A DNA stretch of 64,000 nucleotides. Origin: JAAAOH01 sp041686235 (GTDB taxonomy: Bacteria > Spirochaetota > Spirochaetia > DSM-27196 > PWMO01). The translations under genes and the position numbers were made by a program. This document shows positions 1 through 8,912 of the stretch, one piece after another. Location of the stretch: contig JAWLED010000002.1 of the NCBI GenBank assembly GCA_041686235.1, positions 19,511 to 83,510 of the forward strand. Direction: 5' to 3'. Within the stretch, counting starts at the first letter, position 1. Each line of letters begins with the position of its first letter. Under the pieces are notes generated by a model. That model saw only the letters and a program-made list of their open reading frames with translations, did not search any database and was not told where the DNA came from.

Positions 1-20
1 TTGGAAGAGAGAGGTCTCGG

Positions 21-1727
21 GTGGATAAAAGCGCGCGCTTGCTCATTGTCACATCGTTGGGCGTTTACCTGCTGTCCTTCGCGGTGTTCGCCGTGTATTC
101 GCTGCAGCAGTTTCCCGGCGAGGGGATACTCGATCAATTCTACGTGAACTGGGTTTTGGCAAACGCGTTTGGTCAATTTGTCGACCGGCTCATTCCGATC
201 CAGGCGTTCGCGGTTGCGCTGGCCTTCTCGTTGTTTGCCGGCCACGGGACCCGACAACCGCGTGGACGCTTTTTTGATCTGGTTCGGCCCGCGTTGATAG
301 TGGTGCTCGTCTCGGGGTTCGTGTATACCCTCGTCGTCGGCTTCGCAGAGCCCGCTGTTGCCGACGCCCGGCAACAAATGGAGTACCGCAGCGAGCTCGC
401 CCGCGACTTACTGAACGCCGGTAATGAGGCCTATGAGCAGCAAGACTGGAACCGGGCGGTCACCGAATACCAGGGCTATCTTGCAATCGACTCGGAGAAT
501 GCCGAGATCGAGGACCGCTTGGCGGAAGCACGAAGACGCGGCGACGAGTCCGACAGTGGGCGCGAGGCGACCGAAGAGGACTTCTCGCCCGGGTACCAGG
601 TTACCGAGCAGGACGCCGAGAGTTTGATGGAACGGGCCCGAGAGGCAATGTCCGAAGAAGACTACATTTCCGCACATTATTGGGCGCGCATCGCGCTTGA
701 TTTGGATCCGGAACGCCCGGAAGCGCAGCGGATGGTGCAACGAGCGCGGGAACAAATGGCATCGCCGGACCTATCCGATCTCGACGAGCGCGAGGTGCAA
801 CTGTTCGAGCAAAAACGTGAGGCGTATACCGCGTGGCGCAATGACGAGTTGTTCCGCGCCTATAACATGTTCTCTGAGCTTGCCGAAGAGTATCCGCGCG
901 ATCGCGACGTTCGCCGCTATTTGCCGGAAGTAGAAAATGCGGTACGCAACGTCGCGTTTCTGACCGACGAGATCGGACGTACCATTCATCGCCCCGGCAC
1001 CACCGACATTCTGTTTATGGATGACGCCGAGGTCGGCTCCGGCGAGAGAACCATCGTAGCCATAGACCGGCTCGTGACCACGGGAACCGGAACCTACGCG
1101 CGGGGTATCGAGGCGATGGAAATCGGTGCCGACGGGGAAACGCTGTTTCACGTCCAAGCGCCCTACGGCAAGTTTCGGGAAGGGCGTTTTCTGCTGCAAG
1201 GAATCGATCCGGGGGGGCGGGAGCCGAGCTATCGCCCCAATTATCTGGTGAGGCCGGAGGGTGAGCAGCCCCTTCCGGCACTCGAGGTAGAGCCGAGCCC
1301 GCAGGACCTCCACATGCTCGGGGACTCCGGACCGTCTTTCGAGAGTGCGAGTGTTGAAGATTTGTTGGTGATGGCGGACTTGTACCCTCAGGTAGGCTAC
1401 AGCGACTACACCGTCCATTTGGCACTCGGTATGCGGTTGCTTCTGCCCTTTAGTTTCATCATCGTGTCTTTCTTTTCGATTTCAATAGGATGGACATGGC
1501 GTAAACGCTATATCAGCAGACCGCCGTTGCCCGTTATCGTGTTGATCCCGGTGATCCCGGTGGTGCTTGCGGTGGTTGCCGCGCTGTATCACTACCTCCA
1601 CCGCGTCATCATCGGGACCGTCCTTCTCGCCGGCGGGTTTCCTCTTGCGCTGGTGGTCATTATCGTCGTTCAAGCCGTATTGCTTTTTGTCGCGCTTGCG
1701 GTCCTTGCCGGCCAGTCGGCATCATGA
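21..1727 (+). CDS. LptF/LptG-like permease with TPR insert
   Basis: 568-residue membrane protein. Three N-terminal membrane segments (about 7-28, 55-77, 88-108) end in the short 'EPAVADA' stretch that resembles the end of TM3 in LptF/LptG. A large extracytoplasmic part follows: helical TPR-like repeats (about 125-310), then a beta-rich region (about 320-440, around 'FHVQAPYGKFREGRF') like the LptF/G jellyroll. Three C-terminal helices begin with 'LALGMRLLLPFSF', as in the family. LptF/G proteins form the ABC permease that extracts lipopolysaccharide from the inner membrane; the TPR insert is not typical. The GTG start is preceded by AGAGAGG. It overlaps the next gene by 4 bp. Family assignment is by architecture only; the cargo is unknown. 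Confidence 0.55.
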   Translation: MDKSARLLIVTSLGVYLLSFAVFAVYSLQQFPGEGILDQFYVNWVLANAFGQFVDRLIPIQAFAVALAFSLFAGHGTRQPRGRFFDLVRPALIVVLVSGFVYTLVVGFAEPAVADARQQMEYRSELARDLLNAGNEAYEQQDWNRAVTEYQGYLAIDSENAEIEDRLAEARRRGDESDSGREATEEDFSPGYQVTEQDAESLMERAREAMSEEDYISAHYWARIALDLDPERPEAQRMVQRAREQMASPDLSDLDEREVQLFEQKREAYTAWRNDELFRAYNMFSELAEEYPRDRDVRRYLPEVENAVRNVAFLTDEIGRTIHRPGTTDILFMDDAEVGSGERTIVAIDRLVTTGTGTYARGIEAMEIGADGETLFHVQAPYGKFREGRFLLQGIDPGGREPSYRPNYLVRPEGEQPLPALEVEPSPQDLHMLGDSGPSFESASVEDLLVMADLYPQVGYSDYTVHLALGMRLLLPFSFIIVSFFSISIGWTWRKRYISRPPLPVIVLIPVIPVVLAVVAALYHYLHRVIIGTVLLAGGFPLALVVIIVVQAVLLFVALAVLAGQSAS

Positions 1728-2671
1728 AGTGGCGGACACTACCGTGGGGTAAGATTGTTGCAGTCCTCTTTGGTCTTCCCGCCGGGCTCTTCGGGTTGGT
1801 ATTTGCCCTCATAGTCGGTCATCTCGTCGACGAGCTGTTGTGGGTGTACGTGATGCGGCGGCTCCTGCGCTCCTTTATTGCCGGCGGGACAGTCCCGCCG
1901 GAGCTCGGCGAGCTCGCAGTGCCCGTTTCGATCCTCGTCCTGCTCAGCCGCGAGGAACTGTGCGACGAGCACCACGGTGGCGACGCCCCCAAGAGCGGCG
2001 CCGCCGCCTCCCACGGCGCCTCCTCCCACGGCGCCNNNNNNNNNNNNNNNNNNNNNNNNNNNNNNNNNNNNNNNNNNNNNNNNNNNNNNNNNNNNNNNNN
2101 NNNNNNNNNNNNNNNNNNNNNNNNNNNNNNNNNNNCCTCCCACGGCGCCTCCTCCCACGGCGCCGACGAGAGTGGGCGGGTCCGCATGTATCTCTATGAT
2201 CGCTTCGCCGGTGGACTGCGCGCACGCCGTACGCTCCAGCTTGCCGCCGAAGAGGCGGGGGGCGTGAGCCCCCATACCGACGCGCTCATTTCCATACTGG
2301 ACTCCCGTCTGCGGCATCACGAGCGCGCGGAGGTTGCGTGGCTCGCCGGACGTATTGCGCGGGATAAGGGTCCGTGTGCACGGCAAACGGCCGAAGAGAT
2401 GGCCGAGCGGCTCAACGTGGATGCACGAATCGTGGCTGACGCGATGCGGCGGTCGGGTCAACTCGACGAGCGCTCGTGCATGCTGTTGGGGGTGCCCCAA
2501 GATGCCGACCGCGAGCTCGTACGTCATGCCTACCGGCAGCTCGCCGCCCAGTTCCATCCCGACGCGACCAGCGGTCTCGACGCTCACCAGCGGAAACAGG
2601 CCGGTGAGGCGTTTTTGCGGATACGCTCGGCCTACGAACAACTGATGCGAGAGCTCGGTGAAGAGCCTTGA
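1724..2671 (+). CDS. Membrane-anchored J-domain (DnaJ-like) protein, interrupted by an assembly gap
   Basis: Starts at an ATGA overlap with the preceding gene, so translation is probably coupled. The N-terminus is one membrane helix (about 8-35). The C-terminal 60 residues are a J domain with the HPD motif ('FHPDA'), which stimulates Hsp70 ATPase; there is no zinc-finger or client-binding region as in DnaJ. The middle contains a low-complexity SSHGA repeat of 15-bp units and 100 N. The 29 bp on each side of the gap are identical, and collapsing them removes 129 bp (43 codons) and keeps the frame, so the real protein is probably about 272 residues. It may recruit DnaK to the membrane or to its neighbour; this is inference. 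Confidence 0.7.
   Translation: MKWRTLPWGKIVAVLFGLPAGLFGLVFALIVGHLVDELLWVYVMRRLLRSFIAGGTVPPELGELAVPVSILVLLSREELCDEHHGGDAPKSGAAASHGASSHGAXXXXXXXXXXXXXXXXXXXXXXXXXXXXXXXXXXSHGASSHGADESGRVRMYLYDRFAGGLRARRTLQLAAEEAGGVSPHTDALISILDSRLRHHERAEVAWLAGRIARDKGPCARQTAEEMAERLNVDARIVADAMRRSGQLDERSCMLLGVPQDADRELVRHAYRQLAAQFHPDATSGLDAHQRKQAGEAFLRIRSAYEQLMRELGEEP
2036..2135. other. Assembly gap (100 N), probably false
   Basis: A run of exactly 100 N inside the J-domain gene. The last 29 bases before it (2007-2035) and the first 29 after it (2136-2164) are identical, built of 15-bp units coding SSHGA. The two contigs probably overlap here, or the true repeat number is unresolved. Confidence 0.9.
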
Positions 2672-2684
2672 ACGAGACGGTCGG

Positions 2685-2768
2685 GCCGGGGCGGCGGACA
2701 CAGTAGCCGCGCCGGGGCCGCGGACACCGGACCCGTGCCGGGGCGGCGGACACAGTAGCCGCGCCGGG
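2685..2768. repeat. Two-copy 32-bp GC-rich direct repeat, intergenic
   Basis: Identical 32-bp copies at 2685-2716 and 2737-2768 (period 52 bp) fill the spacer between the J-domain gene and murA, which converge here. Each copy contains 'GGCGGACACAGTAGCC'. No coding sequence and no T-tract terminator is visible. Confidence 0.9.
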
Positions 2769-2783
2769 CGCGGCGCCACCGCC

Positions 2784-4076
2784 TCAGTCGGGCTCGGAGA
2801 GAGGCGCCCGCTCGATTCGGGCCCCGAGGCCTTCGAGGCGCTCGACGAGTCCTTCGTAGCCTCTCTCGATTTGATACACGTTCTGTATGGTGCTCTGCCC
2901 CTCCGCACATAGCGCGGCCAGTACCATGGCCATGCCGGCCCTCACATCCGGGGAGGTGAGATTGGAGCCGGACAGCGTGGCCGGCCCGCTGACCACTGCG
3001 CGGTGAGGATCGCACAGGACAATGCGTGCCCCCATCCCGATGAGCTTGTCGACGAAGAACATGCGCGATTCAAACATCTTCTCGTGAATGAGGATGGTGC
3101 CGGCTACCTGGGTGGCCACCACGAGCGTGATACTTACCAAGTCCGGCGGAAACCCGGGCCAGGGTGCGTCATCGATTTTCGGGATCATACCGCCCATGTC
3201 GGGAACCACCTGCAGGGGCTGTTTCGCCGGAACCCGGATGCTCGAGCCTTCGCGTTCCCAATGGATACCGAGTTTCCCGAACCCGATCCGAGTCATCTTG
3301 AGGTGTTCCGGTGCGGCATTTTCGATAACGACTTCGCCTCGAGTGACTGCAGCAAGACCGATGAAAGATCCGACTTCCATATAATCGGCGCCGATTGCGT
3401 ACTCGGCACCGTGCAGCTTGGTTACCCCGGTGATGGAGAGAATGTTGGAGCCGATTCCGGTAATGTTTGCGCCCATGAGGTTGAGCATGTGACAGAGATC
3501 CTGGATATGTGGCTCCGAGGCCGCGTTTTCGATGACCGTTTTGCCTTCGGCAAGCACGGCAGCCATGATTGCGTTCTCGGTGGCGGTAACTGAGGCCTCA
3601 TCGAGGAAGATCTCGGTGCCGATGAGTTTGTCCGTAGAGAGCGTGAACATGCCGTCGGGCTCTACCCGAGCGCCGAGAGCGGAGAGCGCGACGAAGTGGG
3701 TATCGACCCGCCTCCTGCCGATTACGTCGCCCCCCGGTGGGGGGAGCACGACTCGTCCCGTGCGGGCAAGCATGGGTCCCGCGAGGAGGATAGAGGCGCG
3801 TACACGTTTTGCCTCTTGAGCGGGCAGCTCATTCCGCGTGATGTCCAGCGTCTGAATCCGAACCACGCCCTTTTCGAGTTTCTGCACACTCGCTCCCATA
3901 TGGGAGAGAATGTTGAGCATTACTTGTACGTCTTCGATGTCAGGGATGTTTTGCAGCACCACCGCTTCATCCGTTAAGAGGGCAGCGGCAATGCAGGGAA
4001 GTGCGGCGTTCTTGTTGCCGCTGGCACGTATAGTGCCTTCAATCGGGTGGCTCCCCTCCACTACGTATTTGAACAT
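2784..4076 (-). CDS. murA: UDP-N-acetylglucosamine 1-carboxyvinyltransferase
   Basis: 430 residues, full length for the EPSP-synthase-like MurA family, which adds enolpyruvate from PEP to UDP-GlcNAc in the first committed step of peptidoglycan synthesis in the cytoplasm. Lys22 lies in 'SGNKNAALP', matching the conserved substrate-binding Lys. The loop that normally carries the catalytic Cys (E. coli Cys115) reads 'PPPGGDVIGRR', so the residue is Asp117; the codon GAC is clear on the minus strand. Natural Asp variants, known in Borrelia, Chlamydia and Mycobacterium, resist fosfomycin. The start is preceded by a promoter-like element at very short distance and no Shine-Dalgarno sequence. Confidence 0.97.
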   Translation of the reverse strand: MFKYVVEGSHPIEGTIRASGNKNAALPCIAAALLTDEAVVLQNIPDIEDVQVMLNILSHMGASVQKLEKGVVRIQTLDITRNELPAQEAKRVRASILLAGPMLARTGRVVLPPPGGDVIGRRRVDTHFVALSALGARVEPDGMFTLSTDKLIGTEIFLDEASVTATENAIMAAVLAEGKTVIENAASEPHIQDLCHMLNLMGANITGIGSNILSITGVTKLHGAEYAIGADYMEVGSFIGLAAVTRGEVVIENAAPEHLKMTRIGFGKLGIHWEREGSSIRVPAKQPLQVVPDMGGMIPKIDDAPWPGFPPDLVSITLVVATQVAGTILIHEKMFESRMFFVDKLIGMGARIVLCDPHRAVVSGPATLSGSNLTSPDVRAGMAMVLAALCAEGQSTIQNVYQIERGYEGLVERLEGLGARIERAPLSEPD

Positions 4077-4084
4077 GAGGTAAC

Positions 4085-4111
4085 CTTGTAGAAAAGCAAT
4101 TGCGCTGTCAA
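4085..4111 (-). promoter_or_regulatory. Candidate murA promoter, leaderless type
   Basis: On the minus strand TTGACA (4106-4111) and TACAAG (4085-4090) are separated by 15 bp. The -10 ends 8 nt before the murA ATG, so the transcript would begin at or next to the start codon. The spacer is short, so confidence is moderate. Confidence 0.45.
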
Positions 4112-4133
4112 CACACCGGTGCGGCCGAAGAGC

Positions 4134-5390
4134 TCAGTTGGTCTCGACAGCCTCGTCGGCCAACGCCGACGTGTTGGCCAAATCAGGTGACGCGAGGCGA
4201 AACTGCGGCGGCTCGAAGGGGTTTTGACTCATCATTACCGCGGTCCGGTAATAGTAGGAGGCGCCGCTCTCGACTTCTATCCGCACGGGGGCGATAAACG
4301 CGGTGCGCTCGCCCGGACTCGGAAACGGATTCTCGAGAAGCCGAGGGAACGCCGCAATGCTGACCTCCCGGTTCTCCAGTAGTGGTTGCAACGGGGTCGT
4401 TTCTTCTTCCGGCTCGAACAAGGAGCCGATCTGCTCGTCGGCGCTTGTCGCGCCCGAAGAGTCCGCTTCGGATTCGGGCTGTTTCAGCGGACGCGCTCGA
4501 TGGAGAAACGGTTCGTAACGGCCGGCACCAAGATGATCTTCGAGGTCCCGAAGGAACGTATTGAGGTTTCGCACGATGTTTGTGGTGGCATGCGAGGCGT
4601 AATCGCCGGCGTTCCACTTGTACCAGGTCAGAAACGTCTCGTTGCCGCGCCCTTGCTCGAACGCCGATTGGGCCTTCAAAACATCGAGGACCCCATCATC
4701 ATCAATGTCGACCACACGGGAAGACACCGTCGGTGTTTGCTGAAGTACGAACGTCGAAATACTGCTGGGCCCCACGACGAGCCAGTGTTCTTTGTGTCCG
4801 ATTCGATCTTGGAAAGAAGCAGCTAATGCTACCGGATGACCGCCGTGCTGCGAGAGCTCCCGGGTATGAAACCCTTCGATGAGCGGGAAGCGCCCGATTC
4901 GATGCTTCTCGAACAGAACCAGCCCGTCGGGACGGCTCAGGTACAACTCAAAGAAAAACTCCGGCGGCGCTTCCTCCTGCGTGGAAGCCTGTGGCCGCTT
5001 GGAGAGTTCTTCGAACCGGGGGGGCTCGTCCCATTGCTCGGCGCCGACGGTGAGCAAACCTACATCGAGCTCGCCGTTCCCGTCGGCATCGACCACTTGC
5101 GCGAGGACCGTGGAGTTCCGTCGAATCGGGTAGGTAGTGTCCGGTGACAGCTTTTGGGCCGTCTGAATAAGCTCGGACGGCTCGCGCTCGGGCTCCTCAG
5201 GGGGTTGTGCCGGTGGCCCCGACGAGTCCGCCTGCCCGGTTGTCTCCGGTTCCTGCTGAGGCGCGTTTTCATCGGTGGCGCGCGGGGTTTCCTGGGCCTT
5301 CTCGGTTGGTGTGTGAACGCAGCCACCAGCAACCAGGACGATCAGCGCGATGATTATTGCGTACGTGAGGGCCCGAGCCATCCCCTTCAT
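4134..5390 (-). CDS. Lipoprotein with FG-GAP/VCBS-like calcium loops
   Basis: 418 residues. A hydrophobic signal ends in 'VLVAGGC', a lipobox, so the protein should be lipid-anchored outside the cytoplasm. A long acidic Pro/Glu linker (about 30-75) follows. Two Asp-rich loops, 'DADGNGELD' and 'DIDDDGVLD', resemble the calcium-binding repeats of FG-GAP/VCBS propeller proteins; only two are clear. I do not recognise a specific family or function. ATG at 5390 is the first in-frame start, but ATG at 5381 (residue 4) is also plausible because TATTAT (5389-5394) lies 7 nt upstream of it, with TAGCAA 17 bp further on. It precedes murA on the same strand but murA has its own promoter candidate. Confidence 0.75.
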   Translation of the reverse strand: MKGMARALTYAIIIALIVLVAGGCVHTPTEKAQETPRATDENAPQQEPETTGQADSSGPPAQPPEEPEREPSELIQTAQKLSPDTTYPIRRNSTVLAQVVDADGNGELDVGLLTVGAEQWDEPPRFEELSKRPQASTQEEAPPEFFFELYLSRPDGLVLFEKHRIGRFPLIEGFHTRELSQHGGHPVALAASFQDRIGHKEHWLVVGPSSISTFVLQQTPTVSSRVVDIDDDGVLDVLKAQSAFEQGRGNETFLTWYKWNAGDYASHATTNIVRNLNTFLRDLEDHLGAGRYEPFLHRARPLKQPESEADSSGATSADEQIGSLFEPEEETTPLQPLLENREVSIAAFPRLLENPFPSPGERTAFIAPVRIEVESGASYYYRTAVMMSQNPFEPPQFRLASPDLANTSALADEAVETN

Positions 5391-5537
5391 AATACCTGCG
5401 AATGGGGCTTTTTGCTACATGGGGACGGAGATTCCTCCTTTTTAGGCCCCGGTTTCATGGGAATATGTGTTGGGAAGGCGGGGATGAACGCCGGCCTGAG
5501 AGCAGGGCCCACGGCATGCACATGCGAGCCGGGCGGC

Positions 5538-5567
5538 TTGCAAAATGTAAGAGGAATTTTACATAAT
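5538..5567 (+). promoter_or_regulatory. thrC promoter with internal inverted repeat
   Basis: TTGCAA (5538-5543) and CATAAT (5562-5567) are 18 bp apart, 81 bp before thrC. Between them lies a perfect inverted repeat, ATGTAA (5545-5550) and TTACAT (5559-5564), spacer 8 bp, positioned where a bound repressor would block RNA polymerase. The regulator is unknown. Confidence 0.45.
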
Positions 5568-5647
5568 GTGCATATACTTGGCCCGTACGCATACGGGGGC
5601 AGTCGCGCTGTTGGCCCTCCGCGACACCTTTTGGGATAAGGAACGCC

Positions 5648-6964
5648 ATGCAGTTTTATAGTACGCGTGACACGAAGCGAATCGTCTCTTTCAGAGAGGC
5701 CGTATTCCGGGGCCTGGCCCCCGACGGCGGCTTGTTCCAACCGGCGGCCGATCTGGACCTGCGAGAGGCGTTTCTTTCGATGGGGCCGGATACCCGCTTT
5801 TTGGACGTGGCTCGCGTTGTTACCGGCGCGCTGTTCCCGCAGGAGTTTTCCCGAGACCAGGTGGAGCGTATCATCGCCCGGGCTTTTCCGTTCTCCCCTC
5901 AATTGAGCCGGATCAACGAGGATATCTACTTACTCGAGCTCTTTCACGGTCCTTCCTGTGCCTTTAAGGACTATGGCGCCTCGTATCTGGCCTCGGTCAT
6001 GGAGGAGTTCCTCGAGGGCGAGGACTCGCGAGCGGTCATCCTGACGGCCACCTCCGGGGACACCGGGAGCGCCGTTGCACACGCCTTTTTCGGTCGGCGA
6101 AATATCGATGTCGTGGTTCTCTACCCATCCGGACGGGTGAGTCCGCTCCAAGAGAAGCAGCTCACGACCCTCGGAGGAAACATTCACGCACTCGAGGTGA
6201 AGGGCTCCTTTGACGACTGCCAGCGCATGGTCAAGGAGGCCTTCCTCGACACCGAGCTCAGCGAAACGCTCGGTCTGACCTCGGCCAACTCGATAAACCT
6301 CGGCCGCCTCATACCCCAGGCCTTCTACTACATCTACGCGTTTGCGCAGCTAAAACCGGAGGTCCCGGGGGAGTTCTTCTTCTGTGTACCCAGCGGCAAC
6401 TTCGGCAATCTCACCGCAGGCGTGTTGGCGTGGAAATGGGGCTTGCCGGTAACCGGCTTCATTGCCGCGACAAACGCCAACGACGTGGTGCCCGACTATC
6501 TGAATACGGGAGTCTACACTCCGCGCAGCTCAGTCCGTACCCTTTCCAACGCGATGGATGTCGGCAACCCGAGCAACTTCGAGCGGTTGCAGCACATATT
6601 TGCCGACGATGCGGATGCCATGCGCGCGATGATCTGGGGAGAGGTGGTGAGCGACGAGGAAACCCTCGAGACCATCGGCCATTTCCGCGTGACCGAAGGG
6701 ATCTTCCTCGATCCGCATACGGCGGCGGGAGTGAGAGCGGCACAGCGATTCTCCCACAACCGCTATCCGAGTGTTGGAAAGATCATCACCCTCGCGACGG
6801 CGCACCCGGCAAAGTTTGGCGAGGTCGTGGAGGAGGCCACGAGCATGCGCCCTGAAATGCCCGAGCGCCTCGCGCACGTGCTCGACCTCGAGAAAAAGGC
6901 CACCCCGATCGAAAACGACCCCGATGCGCTGAAGCAGTATCTCTTAGAGCGATTCGGCGACTGA
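5648..6964 (+). CDS. thrC: Threonine synthase
   Basis: 438 residues, a PLP-dependent fold-type II enzyme that converts O-phosphohomoserine to threonine and phosphate. The N-terminal 'STRD' opening and 'LAPDGGLF' are typical of the thrC group with the longer N-terminal domain. The PLP lysine lies in 'CAFKDYGASY' (about residue 110), followed by 'TSGDTGSAVAHAF'. The phosphate-binding 'VPSGNFGNLTAG' motif is intact. AAGGAA sits 8 nt before ATG, and the gene has its own leader of about 70 nt. It is not next to other threonine genes (thrA, thrB) in this window. Confidence 0.97.
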   Translation: MQFYSTRDTKRIVSFREAVFRGLAPDGGLFQPAADLDLREAFLSMGPDTRFLDVARVVTGALFPQEFSRDQVERIIARAFPFSPQLSRINEDIYLLELFHGPSCAFKDYGASYLASVMEEFLEGEDSRAVILTATSGDTGSAVAHAFFGRRNIDVVVLYPSGRVSPLQEKQLTTLGGNIHALEVKGSFDDCQRMVKEAFLDTELSETLGLTSANSINLGRLIPQAFYYIYAFAQLKPEVPGEFFFCVPSGNFGNLTAGVLAWKWGLPVTGFIAATNANDVVPDYLNTGVYTPRSSVRTLSNAMDVGNPSNFERLQHIFADDADAMRAMIWGEVVSDEETLETIGHFRVTEGIFLDPHTAAGVRAAQRFSHNRYPSVGKIITLATAHPAKFGEVVEEATSMRPEMPERLAHVLDLEKKATPIENDPDALKQYLLERFGD

Positions 6965-7060
6965 CGTGCGCCGGCCGCAGACGCCGCGGGCCGGCCGCGG
7001 GCGCGGGGCTGCGGCCGCCCGGCCTGCCTCGCCCGCGATGGTGCCGGGTGCGGCGTGCGG

Positions 7061-7089
7061 TTGAACCGCTCATGAGCACATGATAGATT
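7061..7089 (+). promoter_or_regulatory. aspS promoter, leaderless type
   Basis: TTGAAC (7061-7066) and TAGATT (7084-7089) are separated by 17 bp; the -10 ends 7 nt before ATG 7097. No Shine-Dalgarno sequence is present, which predicts a leaderless mRNA. The preceding 100 bp are GC-rich low-complexity spacer. Confidence 0.5.
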
Positions 7090-7096
7090 TCCTAAC

Positions 7097-8902
7097 ATGG
7101 AGTCAATGAGACGAACGGCCACGTGCGGCGAGCTGCGCCGCACGGACGCAGAGCGGGAAGTAGTGCTCAACGGCTGGGTCCACCGCTCTCGCGACCACGG
7201 TGGTGTGCACTTTATCAATGTTCGAGACCGCTACGGCATCACACAGGTCGTGGTGGACGAGGATGCGGCGCCGGAGCTGCAGGAAACCGCCGCAGAGCTC
7301 AAGCACGAGTACTGCATTGCCGTACGCGGCACGGTTCGACCTCGACCCGCCGAGATGATTAACGCCGAGATGCCTACCGGTGAGATAGAGATACAGGTGC
7401 AAGAGATTCGCGTGCTCTCGGCCTGTCGCACGTTGCCTTTTATGGTCGACGAGGCCAGTGACGCCCGCGACGAGCTGCGACAGAAGTATCGCTACCTCGA
7501 TCTCCGTTCGTTCTCGATGCAGCGAAAAATTCGCTTGCGGCACGACGTCTCGTTCCGCGTGCGGGAATACCTGTACAGTCAAAACTTCTACGAAATCGAA
7601 ACCCCCACGCTGATCAAATCGACGCCGGAGGGAGCTCGTGATTTCCTCGTTCCCTCTCGTCTGCATCAGGGAAAGTTCTACGCGCTCCCCCAGTCTCCGC
7701 AGCTGTTCAAACAGATTATCATGGTCTCCGGGTTCGACCGCTACTTTCAGCTCGCCCATTGTTTCCGCGACGAAGACGCCCGCGGCGATCGACAGCCGGA
7801 GCATACCCAGATCGACATCGAGATGAGCTTCGTCAACAAAGACGACGTCTTCGCGGTGCTCGAGGGGATGCTCTCACACGTGTTCGAGCACACGTTGGAG
7901 AAAAAGCTCGAGACGCCGTTTCGGCGAATCTCCTACTCAGATGCCATGAACCGCTTTGGGACGGACAAACCCGACCTGCGGTTTGGCCTCGAGCTCAAGG
8001 ATTTCTCCGAGCGGGCGGCATCGAGCAGCTTCAAGGTGTTTAACACCGTCGTTGCCGAGGGCGGTGTGGTAAAGGCGGTTGTTGCCGATGGCTGCGGGGA
8101 GTTTTCCCGTAAGCAGATCGACGGGCTCGAATCGGTGGCAAAAATCTACGGTGCAAAGGGGCTTGCCTGGACGAGGGTCATCGGCACCGAGGATGCGCCG
8201 GCGCTCGACGGGGGAATCGGAAAGTTCTTTGCGGATGAGGCCGCCGAGATGACCGCGGAGCTTGGTGCAAAGCCGGGTGACCTTCTGCTTTTTGTCGCCG
8301 ACACATGGAAGACGGCATGTACGGCGGCGGGGGCGGTGCGATCGGAGCTCGGACGTATAGGCGAGCGTGCCGACCCGAACGAGTTTGCCTTTGCCTGGAT
8401 CGTCGATTTCCCCCTGTTCGAGTGGAACGACGAAGCACAGAAGTGGGATCCGGCACACCATATGTTTACGATGCCGCAAGAGCAGTTCCTCGATACGCTC
8501 GAAGAAAACCCCGGCGCAGTGCTCGGCGATCTCTACGATCTCGTGTGCAACGGCCTCGAGCTCGCGTCCGGTTCGATCCGTATCCACGATCCGGGGCTGC
8601 AGGAGCGCATCTTTTCCATCGTTGGCTTTTCCCGCGAGGAGGCCAAGCGCCGCTTCGGGTTTCTCCTCGAGGCGTTCGAATACGGGCCTCCGCCCCACGG
8701 CGGTATAGCGCCGGGGTTGGACCGCTTGGTCATGCTGATGGCAGGCGAAGATACCATCCGCGAAGTTATTCCGTTTCCCAAGAACTCGACGGGCGCCTCG
8801 CCCATGGACGATTCCCCATCCGAGGTGGACCCGAAACAACTCGAGGAGCTTGGCCTTCAGCTTGCTCCCCAAGCAAAACCCGAAGCCGATTCGGACGAAT
8901 GA
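7097..8902 (+). CDS. aspS: Aspartyl-tRNA synthetase
   Basis: 601 residues, the usual length of the bacterial class IIb enzyme that charges tRNA-Asp. An OB-fold anticodon-binding domain (about 15-105, 'LNGWVHRSRDHGGVHFINVRD') is followed by the catalytic core with motif 2 ('CFRDEDARGDRQPEH', about 222-236), the bacterial GAD insertion (about 290-420) and motif 3 ('GIAPGLDRLVMLMAGED', C-terminal). ATG at 7097 is chosen because the -10 box ends 7 nt upstream; a second ATG lies three codons downstream. serA follows after 10 bp and has its own ribosome binding site, so the two are probably co-transcribed. Confidence 0.97.
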   Translation: MESMRRTATCGELRRTDAEREVVLNGWVHRSRDHGGVHFINVRDRYGITQVVVDEDAAPELQETAAELKHEYCIAVRGTVRPRPAEMINAEMPTGEIEIQVQEIRVLSACRTLPFMVDEASDARDELRQKYRYLDLRSFSMQRKIRLRHDVSFRVREYLYSQNFYEIETPTLIKSTPEGARDFLVPSRLHQGKFYALPQSPQLFKQIIMVSGFDRYFQLAHCFRDEDARGDRQPEHTQIDIEMSFVNKDDVFAVLEGMLSHVFEHTLEKKLETPFRRISYSDAMNRFGTDKPDLRFGLELKDFSERAASSSFKVFNTVVAEGGVVKAVVADGCGEFSRKQIDGLESVAKIYGAKGLAWTRVIGTEDAPALDGGIGKFFADEAAEMTAELGAKPGDLLLFVADTWKTACTAAGAVRSELGRIGERADPNEFAFAWIVDFPLFEWNDEAQKWDPAHHMFTMPQEQFLDTLEENPGAVLGDLYDLVCNGLELASGSIRIHDPGLQERIFSIVGFSREEAKRRFGFLLEAFEYGPPPHGGIAPGLDRLVMLMAGEDTIREVIPFPKNSTGASPMDDSPSEVDPKQLEELGLQLAPQAKPEADSDE

Positions 8903-8912
8903 GGTGGAGTGT

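Noticed and set aside
771..1418. Long open frames antisense to the LptF/G-like gene
   Set aside because: Typical shadow frames of a GC-rich gene; no family similarity and no ribosome binding site.
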